The notes beneath the pieces are model-generated. The model saw nothing but the letters and a program-made list of their open reading frames with translations, did not search any database and was not told the DNA's origin. From Deltaproteobacteria bacterium GWA2_38_16 (GTDB taxonomy: Bacteria; Bdellovibrionota; JACOXK01; 2-02-FULL-40-11), in NCBI GenBank assembly GCA_001797335.1, contig MGPE01000008.1, positions 62,001-126,000 on the forward strand: 64,000 bases of DNA. The letters are read 5' to 3'. Positions 15,960 through 24,562 of the stretch are shown here, piece by piece. Each line of letters starts with the position of its first letter. Positions within the stretch are counted from its first letter, which is position 1. The position numbers and the translations under genes are program-made.

Positions 15960-17386
15960 TACGTTAAAATTAAATTTCTAGCTGCTTTAACTTCATCCAC
16001 ACGACGGACAGGAGTGGTGTGGGGTGCTTCATGAACTTTTTGAGGGTTACTTTCGCATTCTTTGGCAATAGCGATCATGGCATCGCAAAAGCGATCGATT
16101 TCTTCTTTGGATTCTGTCTCGGTGGGCTCAATCATCAAGGCTCCAGAAACAATCAAGGGAAAATAAACAGTTGGAGGATGAAATCCAAAGTCCATTAAGC
16201 GTTTTGCAATATCGAGTGTTTTTATCGAATGTTTTAATTGTTTTTTATCGCTAAAAATAACTTCATGCATGCAGGGGCGATCATTATAGGGAAGATCATA
16301 CGCGTCTTTCAGACGGTGTTTAATGTAGTTGGCATTTAAAACGGCCATTTGAGAAACTTTCTTTAACCCTTCCTGTCCCATGGCTCTCATGTAAGTATAG
16401 GCGCGAACCAAGACCCCAAAATTTCCATAAAAACCTTTTAAGCGGCCAATAGATTTTTGCGATTGCGTTTCTAGTTTATAGAAATCTTTTTCTTTAATGA
16501 CTCGAGGTAGAGGTAAGTACGGTTTTAATTTTTCTGTAACTCCTACAGGGCCAGCGCCAGGGCCGCCGCCACCATGAGGAGTTGAAAACGTTTTATGAAG
16601 ATTAAATTGTAAAACATCTACTCCCATTTCAGCTAGTTTCGCTTGGCCCATCAAAGCATTAAAGTTAGCTCCATCACAGTAGAGGAGAGCATTTTTTTGA
16701 TGAAGAAGTTTTGCGATCGCCACAATATTTTCTTCAAAAAGTCCAAGAGTGTTGGGGTTAGTCATCATGAGAGCCGCCACATCGTCATCTAACACTTTAG
16801 ATACCTGTTCGATATCTAAAAGGCCTATTGAATTGGAAGGGACCTTTTGAACATCATAGCCACATAGGGTGGAGCTTGCAGGATTGGTACCATGGGCAGA
16901 GTCTGGGATAAGAATTTTTGTTTTTTTAAGGCCCTTATCCAAATGATAGGCACGAATAAGCTTTAACCCAGTAAATTCTCCTTGGGCACCAGCGGCAGGT
17001 TGAAGAGTGACTGCACTCATACCAGTCAGTTCACACAGCCATTGTTCTACTTCGTACATCAGTTTTAAAGCCCCTTGGACGAGATCTTGGGGTGCATACG
17101 GATGAAGATTAGAAAATCCCGAAAGCCCTGCCATGTCTTCATTAATTCTGGGATTATATTTCATCGTGCAAGACCCCAGAGGGTATAGACCTTTTTCAAT
17201 ATTAAAATTTAAACTGGCCAAATGCACATAATGACGAATAATTTCTAGCTCGCTCAACTCTGGTAATCCTAAAGAAGTGTTTGACTCTTTGAGTAGGCTT
17301 TTTGGGATGGAATTTTTTTCTTTTACAAAAGGAAAATCACAGGCACTTCGATGCTCACTTGATTTTTCAAAAATAAGTTTTGTCAT
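15938..17386 (-). CDS. gcvPB: Glycine dehydrogenase (decarboxylating) subunit 2
   Basis: This is the C-terminal half of the split P-protein of the glycine cleavage system. It carries the pyridoxal-phosphate site, with the Schiff-base Lys in NLHKTFSTPHGGGGPG. The 482-aa length is normal for the two-subunit form. Other family segments are GSCTMKYNPRINE near the N-terminus and MIEPTETESKEEIDRF near the C-terminus. It is the last gene of the folD-metF-gcvT-gcvH-gcvPA-gcvPB operon and its start overlaps gcvPA by four bases. It converges with the RCC1 lipoprotein gene with a 22-base overlap and no obvious intrinsic terminator between them. Confidence 0.96.
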   Translation of the reverse strand: MTKLIFEKSSEHRSACDFPFVKEKNSIPKSLLKESNTSLGLPELSELEIIRHYVHLASLNFNIEKGLYPLGSCTMKYNPRINEDMAGLSGFSNLHPYAPQDLVQGALKLMYEVEQWLCELTGMSAVTLQPAAGAQGEFTGLKLIRAYHLDKGLKKTKILIPDSAHGTNPASSTLCGYDVQKVPSNSIGLLDIEQVSKVLDDDVAALMMTNPNTLGLFEENIVAIAKLLHQKNALLYCDGANFNALMGQAKLAEMGVDVLQFNLHKTFSTPHGGGGPGAGPVGVTEKLKPYLPLPRVIKEKDFYKLETQSQKSIGRLKGFYGNFGVLVRAYTYMRAMGQEGLKKVSQMAVLNANYIKHRLKDAYDLPYNDRPCMHEVIFSDKKQLKHSIKTLDIAKRLMDFGFHPPTVYFPLIVSGALMIEPTETESKEEIDRFCDAMIAIAKECESNPQKVHEAPHTTPVRRVDEVKAARNLILTYQNPTTR

Positions 17387-18714
17387 AAAGTCTCACAGAG
17401 CGTTTTTATATGGTCTTCGGTATTAAGTTCTGTGGTACAGATTAAAAGGCAATTCTTTAGTTCTGGATAATAGGTTTCTAAAGAAATACCTCCTAGAATT
17501 TTTTTATCTCTTAATCTTTTTTCAATATCGGGCAGCGGTGACTGTGTTTCAATGACGACTTCATTAAAGAAGGGGGATGTGAATTTTATTTTTGCTTTTC
17601 CTTTTAGATGTTCACACAGTGTATTGGTTAGAGAGTGGTTCCACTGGGCGAGTTTTTTAAGCCCTTGTTCTCCTAATGTAGAAAGATAAATGGTGGCACG
17701 AGTAGCAAGTAAGGCTTGATTTGTGCAAATATTGGATGTGGCTTTTTCCCGACGGATATGTTGCTCTCGGGTAGACAGGGTTAAGGTAAAAGCACGCTCT
17801 CCATTGACATCGACGGTTTCTCCTACAATTCGTCCCGGCATGGCTCGGACAAAAGACATTCGAGTAGCAAAAAAACCCACATGAGGTCCCCCAAACGAAA
17901 GAGGATTTCCAAAAGATTGTGTTTCTCCTACGACGATATCAGCTCCATAGGCTCCAGGACTTTTTAAAAGAGCCAAAGATAGAGGCTCTGTGACAGCAAC
18001 AATCAACAAGGCTTCATGAGCTTTACAGATTTTTTGAATGGCTTCTAGATCTTCAAGTACTCCAAAAAAATTAGGGGATTGAACTAAAATAGCTAAGCAC
18101 TTTTCACTGGCTTCTTTTTCAAGAGAAGAGAGGTTAATGGTTCCTGTTTTCGAATCGTAAGGAATTGGGATGAGGGTAACATCTTGAGCTTCAAGATAAG
18201 TTTGGCACACAGCTCGGTAATCTGGATGAATATTTTGAGGAATAAGAATATGGGTTTTATCGGGATGAATGCGCTTGGCCATGAGGCAACCTTCCGCCAG
18301 TGCAGAAGCTCCGTCATACATCGAGGCATTGGCCACTTCCATGCCTGTGAGACGGCTCATCATGGTTTGAAATTCAAAAATAGTTTGAAGTGTTCCTTGG
18401 GAAATTTCAGGTTGATAGGGTGTGTAGGCGGTTAAAAATCCTCCTTGAGAGGAAAGATAATTGACAATGGTGGGAATAAAATGTTGGTAGCATCCACCAC
18501 CCAAAAAACTAGTATACTGCGTAGCTTCATTTTGGTGAGCCAGAGATTCAATTTCGGTTCTTAGCTCCATTTCTGAAAGAGAAGGGGGGAGATTTAAAGA
18601 TTTTTTAAGACGAAATTCTTTAGGAATAGAAGAAAAAAGGTCATCAACCGAAGAAACACCAATGGTTTTTAGCATTTGTTCTACGTCTTTTGATGTGTGA
18701 GGGATATATCTCAT
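17383..18714 (-). CDS. gcvPA: Glycine dehydrogenase (decarboxylating) subunit 1
   Basis: This N-terminal half of the split P-protein decarboxylates glycine together with GcvPB and passes aminomethyl to GcvH. It begins MRYIPHTSKDVEQML at the ATG 18714, which gives 443 aa, the usual size. An upstream in-frame extension would run into gcvH and is rejected. Typical family segments are FLGGGCYQHFIPTIV, TAYTPYQPEISQGTLQ, GASALAEG and TSNICTNQALLA. The gene starts five bases after the gcvH stop and its stop overlaps the gcvPB start as ATGA. Confidence 0.95.
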   Translation of the reverse strand: MRYIPHTSKDVEQMLKTIGVSSVDDLFSSIPKEFRLKKSLNLPPSLSEMELRTEIESLAHQNEATQYTSFLGGGCYQHFIPTIVNYLSSQGGFLTAYTPYQPEISQGTLQTIFEFQTMMSRLTGMEVANASMYDGASALAEGCLMAKRIHPDKTHILIPQNIHPDYRAVCQTYLEAQDVTLIPIPYDSKTGTINLSSLEKEASEKCLAILVQSPNFFGVLEDLEAIQKICKAHEALLIVAVTEPLSLALLKSPGAYGADIVVGETQSFGNPLSFGGPHVGFFATRMSFVRAMPGRIVGETVDVNGERAFTLTLSTREQHIRREKATSNICTNQALLATRATIYLSTLGEQGLKKLAQWNHSLTNTLCEHLKGKAKIKFTSPFFNEVVIETQSPLPDIEKRLRDKKILGGISLETYYPELKNCLLICTTELNTEDHIKTLCETL

Positions 18715-18719
18715 GAATT

Positions 18720-19100
18720 TTAAGATGCTACAAGTTTTTGATATTGTTCCTGCGTAAGAAGATCTTTTAATTCCTGAGGATTGGAGACTTTGACTTCGAT
18801 CATCCACCCTTTATCGTAGGGGTCTTTGTTGATGATGTCAGGAGAATTTTTAAGGGGGTCATTCATTTTAACCACTTCTCCACTGACGGGTGAATACAGA
18901 TCTGAAACGGCTTTGACAGATTCTACAACGCCAAACGTTTTTCCCTTTTCAAGTGTGGTGCCCACTTTAGGAAGCTCAAGATAGACAATGTCTCCCAATT
19001 GATCTTGGGCAAAGGCTGTAATTCCAACGGTAACGGTGCCGTTTTTGTTTAAAGCCCATTCATGATCTTTTGTATAGAGCAAAGTTTCTGGGAAATTCAT
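18720..19100 (-). CDS. gcvH: Glycine cleavage system H protein
   Basis: This lipoyl carrier shuttles the aminomethyl group from P- to T-protein and then to the lipoamide dehydrogenase. The 126-aa product has the lipoylation Lys in VVESVKAVSDLYSP and the starting segment LLYTKDHEW. The ATG at 19100 is chosen because AAGGAGG lies just upstream; an ATG 24 bases earlier lacks this. It is followed after five bases by gcvPA and preceded by gcvT after 32 bases, where its own strong ribosome site would allow higher expression of this small, abundant subunit. Confidence 0.95.
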   Translation of the reverse strand: MNFPETLLYTKDHEWALNKNGTVTVGITAFAQDQLGDIVYLELPKVGTTLEKGKTFGVVESVKAVSDLYSPVSGEVVKMNDPLKNSPDIINKDPYDKGWMIEVKVSNPQELKDLLTQEQYQKLVAS

Positions 19101-19132
19101 ATATTTAACCTCCTTCAGCGCCACCCGCCTAC

Positions 19133-20236
19133 TTACTTATGTCTGGTCACAAACGGTGTTTGTACGACTTTAGCTTTTACTTTTTTCCCTCTGATCTCTA
19201 CATATAATTCTTGTCCAATGGTCGAAAAAGTAGGTTTTACAAAGCCAATCCCTATGGCTTTATTGAGCGTGGGTGAAAGTGTTCCGCTCGTGACTTCTCC
19301 TATGGGTTCATTTTGAAGTGAATAAAGAGGGTATCCTTGGCGTGCAATTCCTGGCTCTAAAAGTTCAAAGCCAACACTTTTTCGAGGGATTCCTTGAGTT
19401 TGTTGATCCATTAGTGCTTTTTTCCCTATAAAATTGGGTTTTGAAAATTTAACTGTCCAAGACAAATCAGCTTCCAAAGGAGTAATCGTTTGACTCAGTT
19501 CATGTCCATAGAGAGGATATTTCATTTCAACTCTCAGCGTGTCTCTGGCGCCCAGCCCGCAGGGTTTAATCTGAAACTTTTGTCCTTTTTCTAAGAGATC
19601 ATCCCACAGTGTAGAGCCATATTGAGAGGGAACATACAGTTCAAAACCATCTTCACCTGTATATCCTGTACGAGAAATAATCATGGAGATATTAGAAACT
19701 TTTCCTTGGGTGAAGCGATAATATTTTATTTTCGAAAGATCTGTAGAGGTAAATAAAACCAAAAGTTCTTTGGCTTTGGGACCTTGAATAGCAATTTGTA
19801 CATATTCGGAAGATGAATTTTTAAGAGTGATATTTTGGGTTGTTTTGTGAGATGTAATCCACTCAAAATCTTTATCGGTGTTGGAAGCATTGACACACAG
19901 GAAAATGTGTTCCGTCGATAGAGGATAAATTAAAATGTCATCAACAACGCCCCCTTCGGGGTAACACATGAGTGAATATTGGATTTGCTCACCTACTTTT
20001 GCTTTCGATACATCTTGGGTGACGAGTTGTTGAATGAAAGAAAAGGCATCTTTTCCTTTTATTTCGATTTCTCCCATGTGGCTAACATCAAAAAGACCAA
20101 TATGGGTTCGGGTATTCACATGTTCTTCAATAATGCTGGTGTATTGAACAGGCATATGCCAGCCACCAAAGTCTACCATCCTGGCATTTAATCTTAAGTG
20201 ATTTTCATGAAGAGGTGTTTTTTTAAGATCCGTCAT
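19133..20236 (-). CDS. gcvT: Aminomethyltransferase (T protein)
   Basis: GcvT transfers the methylene group from aminomethyl-lipoyl H protein to tetrahydrofolate, releasing ammonia. The 367-aa length is typical. It shows the N-terminal LNARMVDFGGWHMPVQY and FDVSHMGEIE segments (folate and catalytic Asp region), and SRTGYTGEDGFELY. The C-terminal barrel carries GEVTSGTLSPTLNKAIG. Its start overlaps the metF stop by four bases. The product 5,10-methylene-THF is the substrate of both MetF and FolD, encoded directly upstream, so the operon unites the enzymes around one intermediate. Confidence 0.96.
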   Translation of the reverse strand: MTDLKKTPLHENHLRLNARMVDFGGWHMPVQYTSIIEEHVNTRTHIGLFDVSHMGEIEIKGKDAFSFIQQLVTQDVSKAKVGEQIQYSLMCYPEGGVVDDILIYPLSTEHIFLCVNASNTDKDFEWITSHKTTQNITLKNSSSEYVQIAIQGPKAKELLVLFTSTDLSKIKYYRFTQGKVSNISMIISRTGYTGEDGFELYVPSQYGSTLWDDLLEKGQKFQIKPCGLGARDTLRVEMKYPLYGHELSQTITPLEADLSWTVKFSKPNFIGKKALMDQQTQGIPRKSVGFELLEPGIARQGYPLYSLQNEPIGEVTSGTLSPTLNKAIGIGFVKPTFSTIGQELYVEIRGKKVKAKVVQTPFVTRHK

Positions 20237-21105
20237 AAGGTTTTTACATGATTTAAAATATCGACTATTTTTTCTTCATATTTAATCGCCATCAAATGTA
20301 CCCCATGACACAGCCCTTGGAGTGACTTTATTTGTCTGGCTGCTATTTCAACTCCTGTTTGCATGGGATTAGAAGAGTCTTTTAATTCTTGTTTAAGCGC
20401 TTCTGGAATATTTAATCCCGGTACGTGGTGTCTTAAATAGTTGACATTTTTGTGAGAACGGATGAGCAAAATACCTGCAATAATTTTAGTATTAAATTTT
20501 TGAGCTTCTTTCATGAAAACTTCAAATGCTTTTAAATCAAACACAGCTTGAGTTTGGAAAAACTTTGCGCCTGCTTCTATTTTTTTCTCCATGCGTTTAA
20601 GATGAGTATTGATATTGGGAGCAGTGGGATTAACGACGGCTCCTGCAAAAAAGTTTGTTTTTCCATCGATAGGATTATCGTAAAAATCAAAACCATTATT
20701 CATTTTTTTAATGGTTTGAAGAAGTTTTACAGATTCAAATTCAAAAACACCTTTGGCTAATTGATGATCGCCTGCTCGAATGGGATCGCCGGTGAGAGGC
20801 AAAAGATTTTGAATGCCAAGCCGGGAAGCGCCTAAAAGATCTGATTCCAATGCCAGGGAATTTCTATCTCGGCAAGAAATTTGAAAAATAGGTTCCAGCC
20901 CTGCTTGTACCAAAAGATGTGAGGAAACCAGGGCGCTAAACCGCATGACTGAGCGTTGATTGTCCGTCACATTAAAGGCATGAACGTGATCTTTTAAAAG
21001 CAGTGCTTTTTCAAGGAATTCTTTTGTGTCAGGACCTTTGGGAGGGCACACTTCTGCTGTAATCACAAATTCATTTTTAGAAAGTCGTTCTTGAAAAGTA
21101 CTCAT
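20233..21105 (-). CDS. metF: Methylenetetrahydrofolate reductase
   Basis: MetF reduces 5,10-methylene-THF to 5-methyl-THF for methionine synthesis or for a methyl branch. The 290-aa TIM-barrel protein has FVITAEVCPPKGPD near the N-terminus, the folate/FAD-site region FNVTDNQRS, and LLPLTGDPIRAGDHQ. The GDP/GDH pattern and the variant start resemble the MetF-like branch found in acetogens and deltaproteobacteria rather than the classical E. coli form. It overlaps folD and gcvT by four bases on either side. No methylenetetrahydrofolate reductase partner such as MetV is visible. Confidence 0.87.
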   Translation of the reverse strand: MSTFQERLSKNEFVITAEVCPPKGPDTKEFLEKALLLKDHVHAFNVTDNQRSVMRFSALVSSHLLVQAGLEPIFQISCRDRNSLALESDLLGASRLGIQNLLPLTGDPIRAGDHQLAKGVFEFESVKLLQTIKKMNNGFDFYDNPIDGKTNFFAGAVVNPTAPNINTHLKRMEKKIEAGAKFFQTQAVFDLKAFEVFMKEAQKFNTKIIAGILLIRSHKNVNYLRHHVPGLNIPEALKQELKDSSNPMQTGVEIAARQIKSLQGLCHGVHLMAIKYEEKIVDILNHVKTL

Positions 21106-21941
21106 AACGCAGTATTTAAAAAAGCTTTATATGTGTTTTTAAGAAGCATGGCAATCGTCATGGGACCTATGCCACCTGGAACAGGCGTGATGTAAGAAAC
21201 TTTTTCTTGGACGGTATCAAAATCCACATCACCAACGATTTTATCTTTTAGGCGATTCATGCCCACATCTACTACCACAGCCCCTTTTTTAACGAAAGAA
21301 TTTTTAATAAAGTGTGGTTGGCCTATGGCAGCAATTAAAATATCGGCTGTTTGACACTCTTCCTCTAGATTTTTGGTTTTAGAATGGCAAATGGTGACAG
21401 TTGCGTTTTGAGAGAGGAGAAGATGAGCCATGGGTTTTCCAACAATCAAAGAGCGTCCGACAACCACTGCTTTTTTCCCTGCTACGTCAATGTGGTATTC
21501 TTTTAAAAGTTCCATAATTCCTTGGGGAGTGCAGGGAATAAAAAGCGGATCCCCCATCATGAGGCGGCCTAAATTAAAGGGATGAAACCCATCTACATCT
21601 TTATGAGGAGAAACTGCATTTAAAATGAATTGCGTTTGAATATGGGGAGGCAGCGGCATTTGGACGAGGATGCCATGAATTTTAGGAGATTCATTGAGAA
21701 ATTGAATTAAACTTAATATTTCTTTTTCTGAAGCGGCTCGAGGTAAACGATGCACTTCTGAATACATTCCTAGTTCTTTAGCGGTTTTTTCTTTTTTGCT
21801 GACATAAATTTTTGATGCGGGGTTATCTCCCACTAGAATAACGGCTAATCCCGGAGGTAATTTTTTTAGTTTTTGAATATCTTCTTTAAGCTGAGATATA
21901 ATTTTTTGAGATAATTTTTTACCATCTAAAAGTGTTGCCAT
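21102..21941 (-). CDS. folD: Methylenetetrahydrofolate dehydrogenase / methenyl-THF cyclohydrolase
   Basis: The bifunctional FolD links 10-formyl-, 5,10-methenyl- and 5,10-methylene-THF with NADP. The 279-aa product has the active-site YVSKKEKTAKELGM (catalytic Tyr and Lys), the ILVQMPLPPH segment, the DVDGFHPFNLG loop, the dinucleotide site VVGRSLIVGKPMAHLL and the C-terminal PVPGGIGPMTIAMLL. It is the first gene of the six-gene one-carbon/glycine cleavage operon and faces the flgM gene divergently, so the operon promoter must lie close to or within the short gap at 21942-22011. Confidence 0.97.
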   Translation of the reverse strand: MATLLDGKKLSQKIISQLKEDIQKLKKLPPGLAVILVGDNPASKIYVSKKEKTAKELGMYSEVHRLPRAASEKEILSLIQFLNESPKIHGILVQMPLPPHIQTQFILNAVSPHKDVDGFHPFNLGRLMMGDPLFIPCTPQGIMELLKEYHIDVAGKKAVVVGRSLIVGKPMAHLLLSQNATVTICHSKTKNLEEECQTADILIAAIGQPHFIKNSFVKKGAVVVDVGMNRLKDKIVGDVDFDTVQEKVSYITPVPGGIGPMTIAMLLKNTYKAFLNTAL

Positions 21942-22011
21942 ATGAAGCCTCTACTTTAGGGGAAATGATTTGTATTTTCAACAGGTTTATGCTAATGATG
22001 ATTTCTTAATC

Positions 22012-22224
22012 ATGAGTCAAAAAGACGATACAAAAAAGGGTAAACCCCCGCTCACCTTGATTAAAAATTTGGAAAAATCTTTTGAAGGTGAGAAACGCGC
22101 CCCCCAGATTGATCTTAAGAAAGTAAATCGCATTCGAAAAGCGATTCAGTCCGGCCAATATCAAATTGATTATGAAAAATTGGCTGAAAAATTGTTAGAG
22201 ACTGAAGATTTAAAAAATAAATAA
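22012..22224 (+). CDS. flgM: FlgM-like anti-sigma-28 factor
   Basis: The 70-aa protein has a charged N-terminus. Its C-terminal half, IDLKKVNRIRKAIQSGQYQI, followed by DYEKLAEKLLE, has the form of FlgM proteins, which bind FliA (sigma-28) until the flagellar hook is complete. The ATG at 22012 is used; the longer frame begins at a TTG inside the folD promoter gap. No other flagellar gene is in the window, so it is separated from the usual flagellar operons. The ribosome site is weak. Assignment rests on the conserved C-terminal segment. Confidence 0.75.
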   Translation: MSQKDDTKKGKPPLTLIKNLEKSFEGEKRAPQIDLKKVNRIRKAIQSGQYQIDYEKLAEKLLETEDLKNK

Positions 22225-22231
22225 GTAACGT

Positions 22232-23272
22232 ATGTCTACCATTCGAGAATCTTTAGAAGAAAAAGAAAAAAGTATTTTATCGCCAAAAGCTGCGTTGAGT
22301 GGTGAAGCCAAGCGTCCCCGCCCAGAAAAAGAATGTGATTTAAGAACCGCTTTTCAAAAAGATCGAGATAAAATTTTACACAGTAAGCCTTTTCGAAGAT
22401 TAAAACATAAAACCCAGGTGTTTTTATCTCCCGTGGGAGATCACTATCGAACGCGTTTAACGCATACGTTGGAAGTGATGCAAATCGGAAGAACCATGGC
22501 CAGAAGCTTACATCTCAATGAAGATTTGGTGGAGGCTGCAACACTGGGGCATGATCTAGGCCACACACCTTTTGGTCATTCTGGAGAAGCCATTTTAAAT
22601 AAAATTCATCCAGGCGGATTTCATCACGCCATCCAGAGTGTTAGGATTATTGATGTCATTGGCAATAATGGCCATCGGAAAGGATTAAATTTAACAACAG
22701 AGGTTCGCGAGGCCATTCAAAAACATTCTAAAGGGAAAGGTCCCATTTTATCGGATGATCCCGCCTTAAAAGCTAAAACGTTGGAAGGTCAAATTGTTCG
22801 GATTGCCGATGTAATGGCATATGTGAATCATGATTTAGATGATTCTATTCGAGCCGGAGTTTTAACTTTAAAAGAAGTCCCCAAGGAACTACTTCAAATT
22901 TTTGGTTCCACTCATTCTCAAAGAATTGAAACAATGGTAAAAGATGTGATTCAAGAAACGATAGCTTATGATTTGGATAAAATCCGAATCAGTTCTGAAA
23001 AACTCGATGCCTTAAATGCACTGCGCGCCTTTATGTTTAATGAAGTTTATGAAACGGATCTAGTTCAACGAGAACTAAGGAAAGCTCAAAAGGTGCTAGA
23101 GTCTCTCTATCAACATTACTTAAAAAATTCAGATCAGCTACTAGCTGAAATGAGTTTAGACGAGTTTACCGATCCCATCGATCAGCATGTGATTGATTAT
23201 CTTTCTGGCATGACCGATCGCTACGCTATCCAAAAATATAATGAACTCTTCTTACCTAAATCTTGGAAGTGA
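22232..23272 (+). CDS. dgt: Deoxyguanosinetriphosphate triphosphohydrolase-like protein
   Basis: HD-domain phosphohydrolases of this family cleave dNTPs to nucleoside and triphosphate. The 346-aa protein has the signature RRLKHKTQVF, the first metal His in RLTHTLEV, the HD pair in GHDLGHTPFGHSGE, and a later Asp in VMAYVNHDLDD. The length suits the type 2 group of bacterial dGTPase-like proteins. It begins seven bases after flgM stops, so the two may be co-transcribed. The ribosome site is poor, which would fit coupling to flgM translation. Substrate preference among dNTPs cannot be read from the sequence. Confidence 0.9.
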   Translation: MSTIRESLEEKEKSILSPKAALSGEAKRPRPEKECDLRTAFQKDRDKILHSKPFRRLKHKTQVFLSPVGDHYRTRLTHTLEVMQIGRTMARSLHLNEDLVEAATLGHDLGHTPFGHSGEAILNKIHPGGFHHAIQSVRIIDVIGNNGHRKGLNLTTEVREAIQKHSKGKGPILSDDPALKAKTLEGQIVRIADVMAYVNHDLDDSIRAGVLTLKEVPKELLQIFGSTHSQRIETMVKDVIQETIAYDLDKIRISSEKLDALNALRAFMFNEVYETDLVQRELRKAQKVLESLYQHYLKNSDQLLAEMSLDEFTDPIDQHVIDYLSGMTDRYAIQKYNELFLPKSWK

Positions 23273-23344
23273 TGGACGGAAATCCGAAATAAAATCAAGG
23301 AAAGACTTTGGCATTAAACATGCACATGGATGAAATGGATGTTT

Positions 23345-23373
23345 TTGACAATACCTCATATATGAGGTATTAT
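23345..23373 (+). promoter_or_regulatory. hicAB promoter with a 20-bp palindromic operator in its spacer
   Basis: TTGACA (23345-23350) and TATTAT (23368-23373) are 17 bases apart. ATACCTCATATATGAGGTAT (23351-23370) is a perfect palindrome that fills the spacer and enters the -10 box. Binding of HicB would block the polymerase directly. Confidence 0.75.
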
Positions 23374-23386
23374 AGAGGAGTTATGT

Positions 23387-23569
23387 ATGCCACTCAGTGG
23401 CAAAGAAATGTTAAAAATCTATCTTCATGCAGGATGGAGAATTATTCACCAAAAGGGTTCTCATATAAAAGTAGGAAAAAATGGAGACCGAGAAACAATT
23501 CCCATGCATAAAGAATTAAAAAAAGGATTAGAACAAAAACTATTAAAACGAATCGGTTATAAAAGATGA
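23387..23569 (+). CDS. hicA: HicA-family mRNA interferase toxin
   Basis: The 60-aa toxin has the double-stranded-RNA-binding-like fold, with the catalytic His in QKGSHIKVGK and the start MPLSGKEMLKIYLHAGW typical of HicA. By family knowledge it cleaves mRNA and tmRNA independently of ribosomes. A GGAG ribosome site at 23377-23380 precedes the ATG. The stop region overlaps the hicB start by four bases. Toxin-first order with a palindromic operator in the promoter is the usual HicAB layout. The catalytic residue is present, so it looks active. Confidence 0.93.
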   Translation: MPLSGKEMLKIYLHAGWRIIHQKGSHIKVGKNGDRETIPMHKELKKGLEQKLLKRIGYKR

Positions 23570-24000
23570 AATATTTTTTTAAATATTACAAAGATAAACG
23601 TGGGGGATATTGGGGAGAATTCCTAGATCTTCCAGGTTGTCAAACCCAGGCCAATTCTTTGGATAAGCTAAGAAAAATGGCAGAAGAAGTATTAGAGCTC
23701 TACTTTGAAGATAACTATGATTTTCAATGTAAGATCCCTCTCCCAATGAAAGAGGCGGAAGAACAAGGGTTTTATGTTCCTGTGAGCCCATCTATTGCTT
23801 TTCCTATTCTTCTTCGAAAGGCTCGTTTAAAGTTGGGGCTCACTCAACAAGAAATGGCTCATAAGTTAGGATTAAAATCAGTAGGTGCCTATCAGCGCTT
23901 AGAAACACTTTTTCAATCCAATCCTAGATTAGATACCATTTATAAAATATCAACTATATTGGGAGAACAATTTACAGCCATCCTTAAAAAAGTTGCTTAA
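23566..24000 (+). CDS. hicB: HicB-family antitoxin with HTH domain
   Basis: The 144-aa antitoxin has the N-terminal degraded RNase H-like domain (YYKDKRGGYWGEFLDLPGC, about residues 7-25, and the following helices), which binds HicA. A C-terminal helix-turn-helix of Xre type follows (LRKARLKLGLTQQEMAHKLG and GAYQRLE, about residues 85-115). The HTH is expected to bind the 20-bp palindrome at 23351-23370. The start overlaps hicA by four bases. The gene ends about 70 bases before pal with no clear terminator. Confidence 0.93.
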   Translation: MKYFFKYYKDKRGGYWGEFLDLPGCQTQANSLDKLRKMAEEVLELYFEDNYDFQCKIPLPMKEAEEQGFYVPVSPSIAFPILLRKARLKLGLTQQEMAHKLGLKSVGAYQRLETLFQSNPRLDTIYKISTILGEQFTAILKKVA

Positions 24001-24073
24001 AAGGGCACTCTCTAATCGGCTAATTCTTGACATTTTTTTGTAGTTCCATAATGATGATTGTTCCGGAGGTTAT

Positions 24074-24562
24074 ATGATGAAAAAGTGTTATTTTCCTATC
24101 TTCATGGGGCTTCTCATGATGGCCATAGGTTTTAGTTTTCAAGCCTGCTCTAAAAAACAAGTGAAAACAGAAGAAGGCGGAGCAGGAAAAATGAAAAAAG
24201 AAGGAATCGTTGAAATTGGCTACTCAGGGGCGATGCAAACTATTTATTTTGAATTTGATAAATATACATTATCTGATGAAGCCAGAGAAATTCTTAAAGA
24301 AAATGCACAATGGTTAAAAAGTAAAAAATCCATTAAAGTTCAAGTGGAAGGCCATTGTGATAATCGGGGATCTGAAGAATATAATCTGGCGTTAGGACAG
24401 AAAAGAGCTGAATCTGTTAGAAAATATTTATTGGATTTAGGAGTGGCGGCTTCTCGATTAACGACGCTTAGTTATGGAGAAGAAAAGCCTCTGGATAAAA
24501 TAGACGCAGAAGAAGCTTGGTCAAAAAATAGAAGAGCTGAATTTATTATTACAGATACATGA
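24074..24562 (+). CDS. pal: Peptidoglycan-associated lipoprotein Pal
   Basis: Pal is an outer-membrane lipoprotein that binds peptidoglycan and works with Tol-TolB during envelope constriction. The 162-aa protein has a lipobox ending FQAC (Cys near residue 25) and an OmpA-like domain. IYFEFDKYTLSDEA, EGHCDNRGSEEYNLALGQKRAE and LSYGEEKPLD carry the peptidoglycan-binding residues. A TTGACA box at 24027-24032 may belong to its promoter. It overlaps the DUF4398 gene by four bases and is followed by a CpoB-like gene, so this is the 3' part of a tol-pal-like operon without tolQRAB. Confidence 0.95.
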   Translation: MMKKCYFPIFMGLLMMAIGFSFQACSKKQVKTEEGGAGKMKKEGIVEIGYSGAMQTIYFEFDKYTLSDEAREILKENAQWLKSKKSIKVQVEGHCDNRGSEEYNLALGQKRAESVRKYLLDLGVAASRLTTLSYGEEKPLDKIDAEEAWSKNRRAEFIITDT

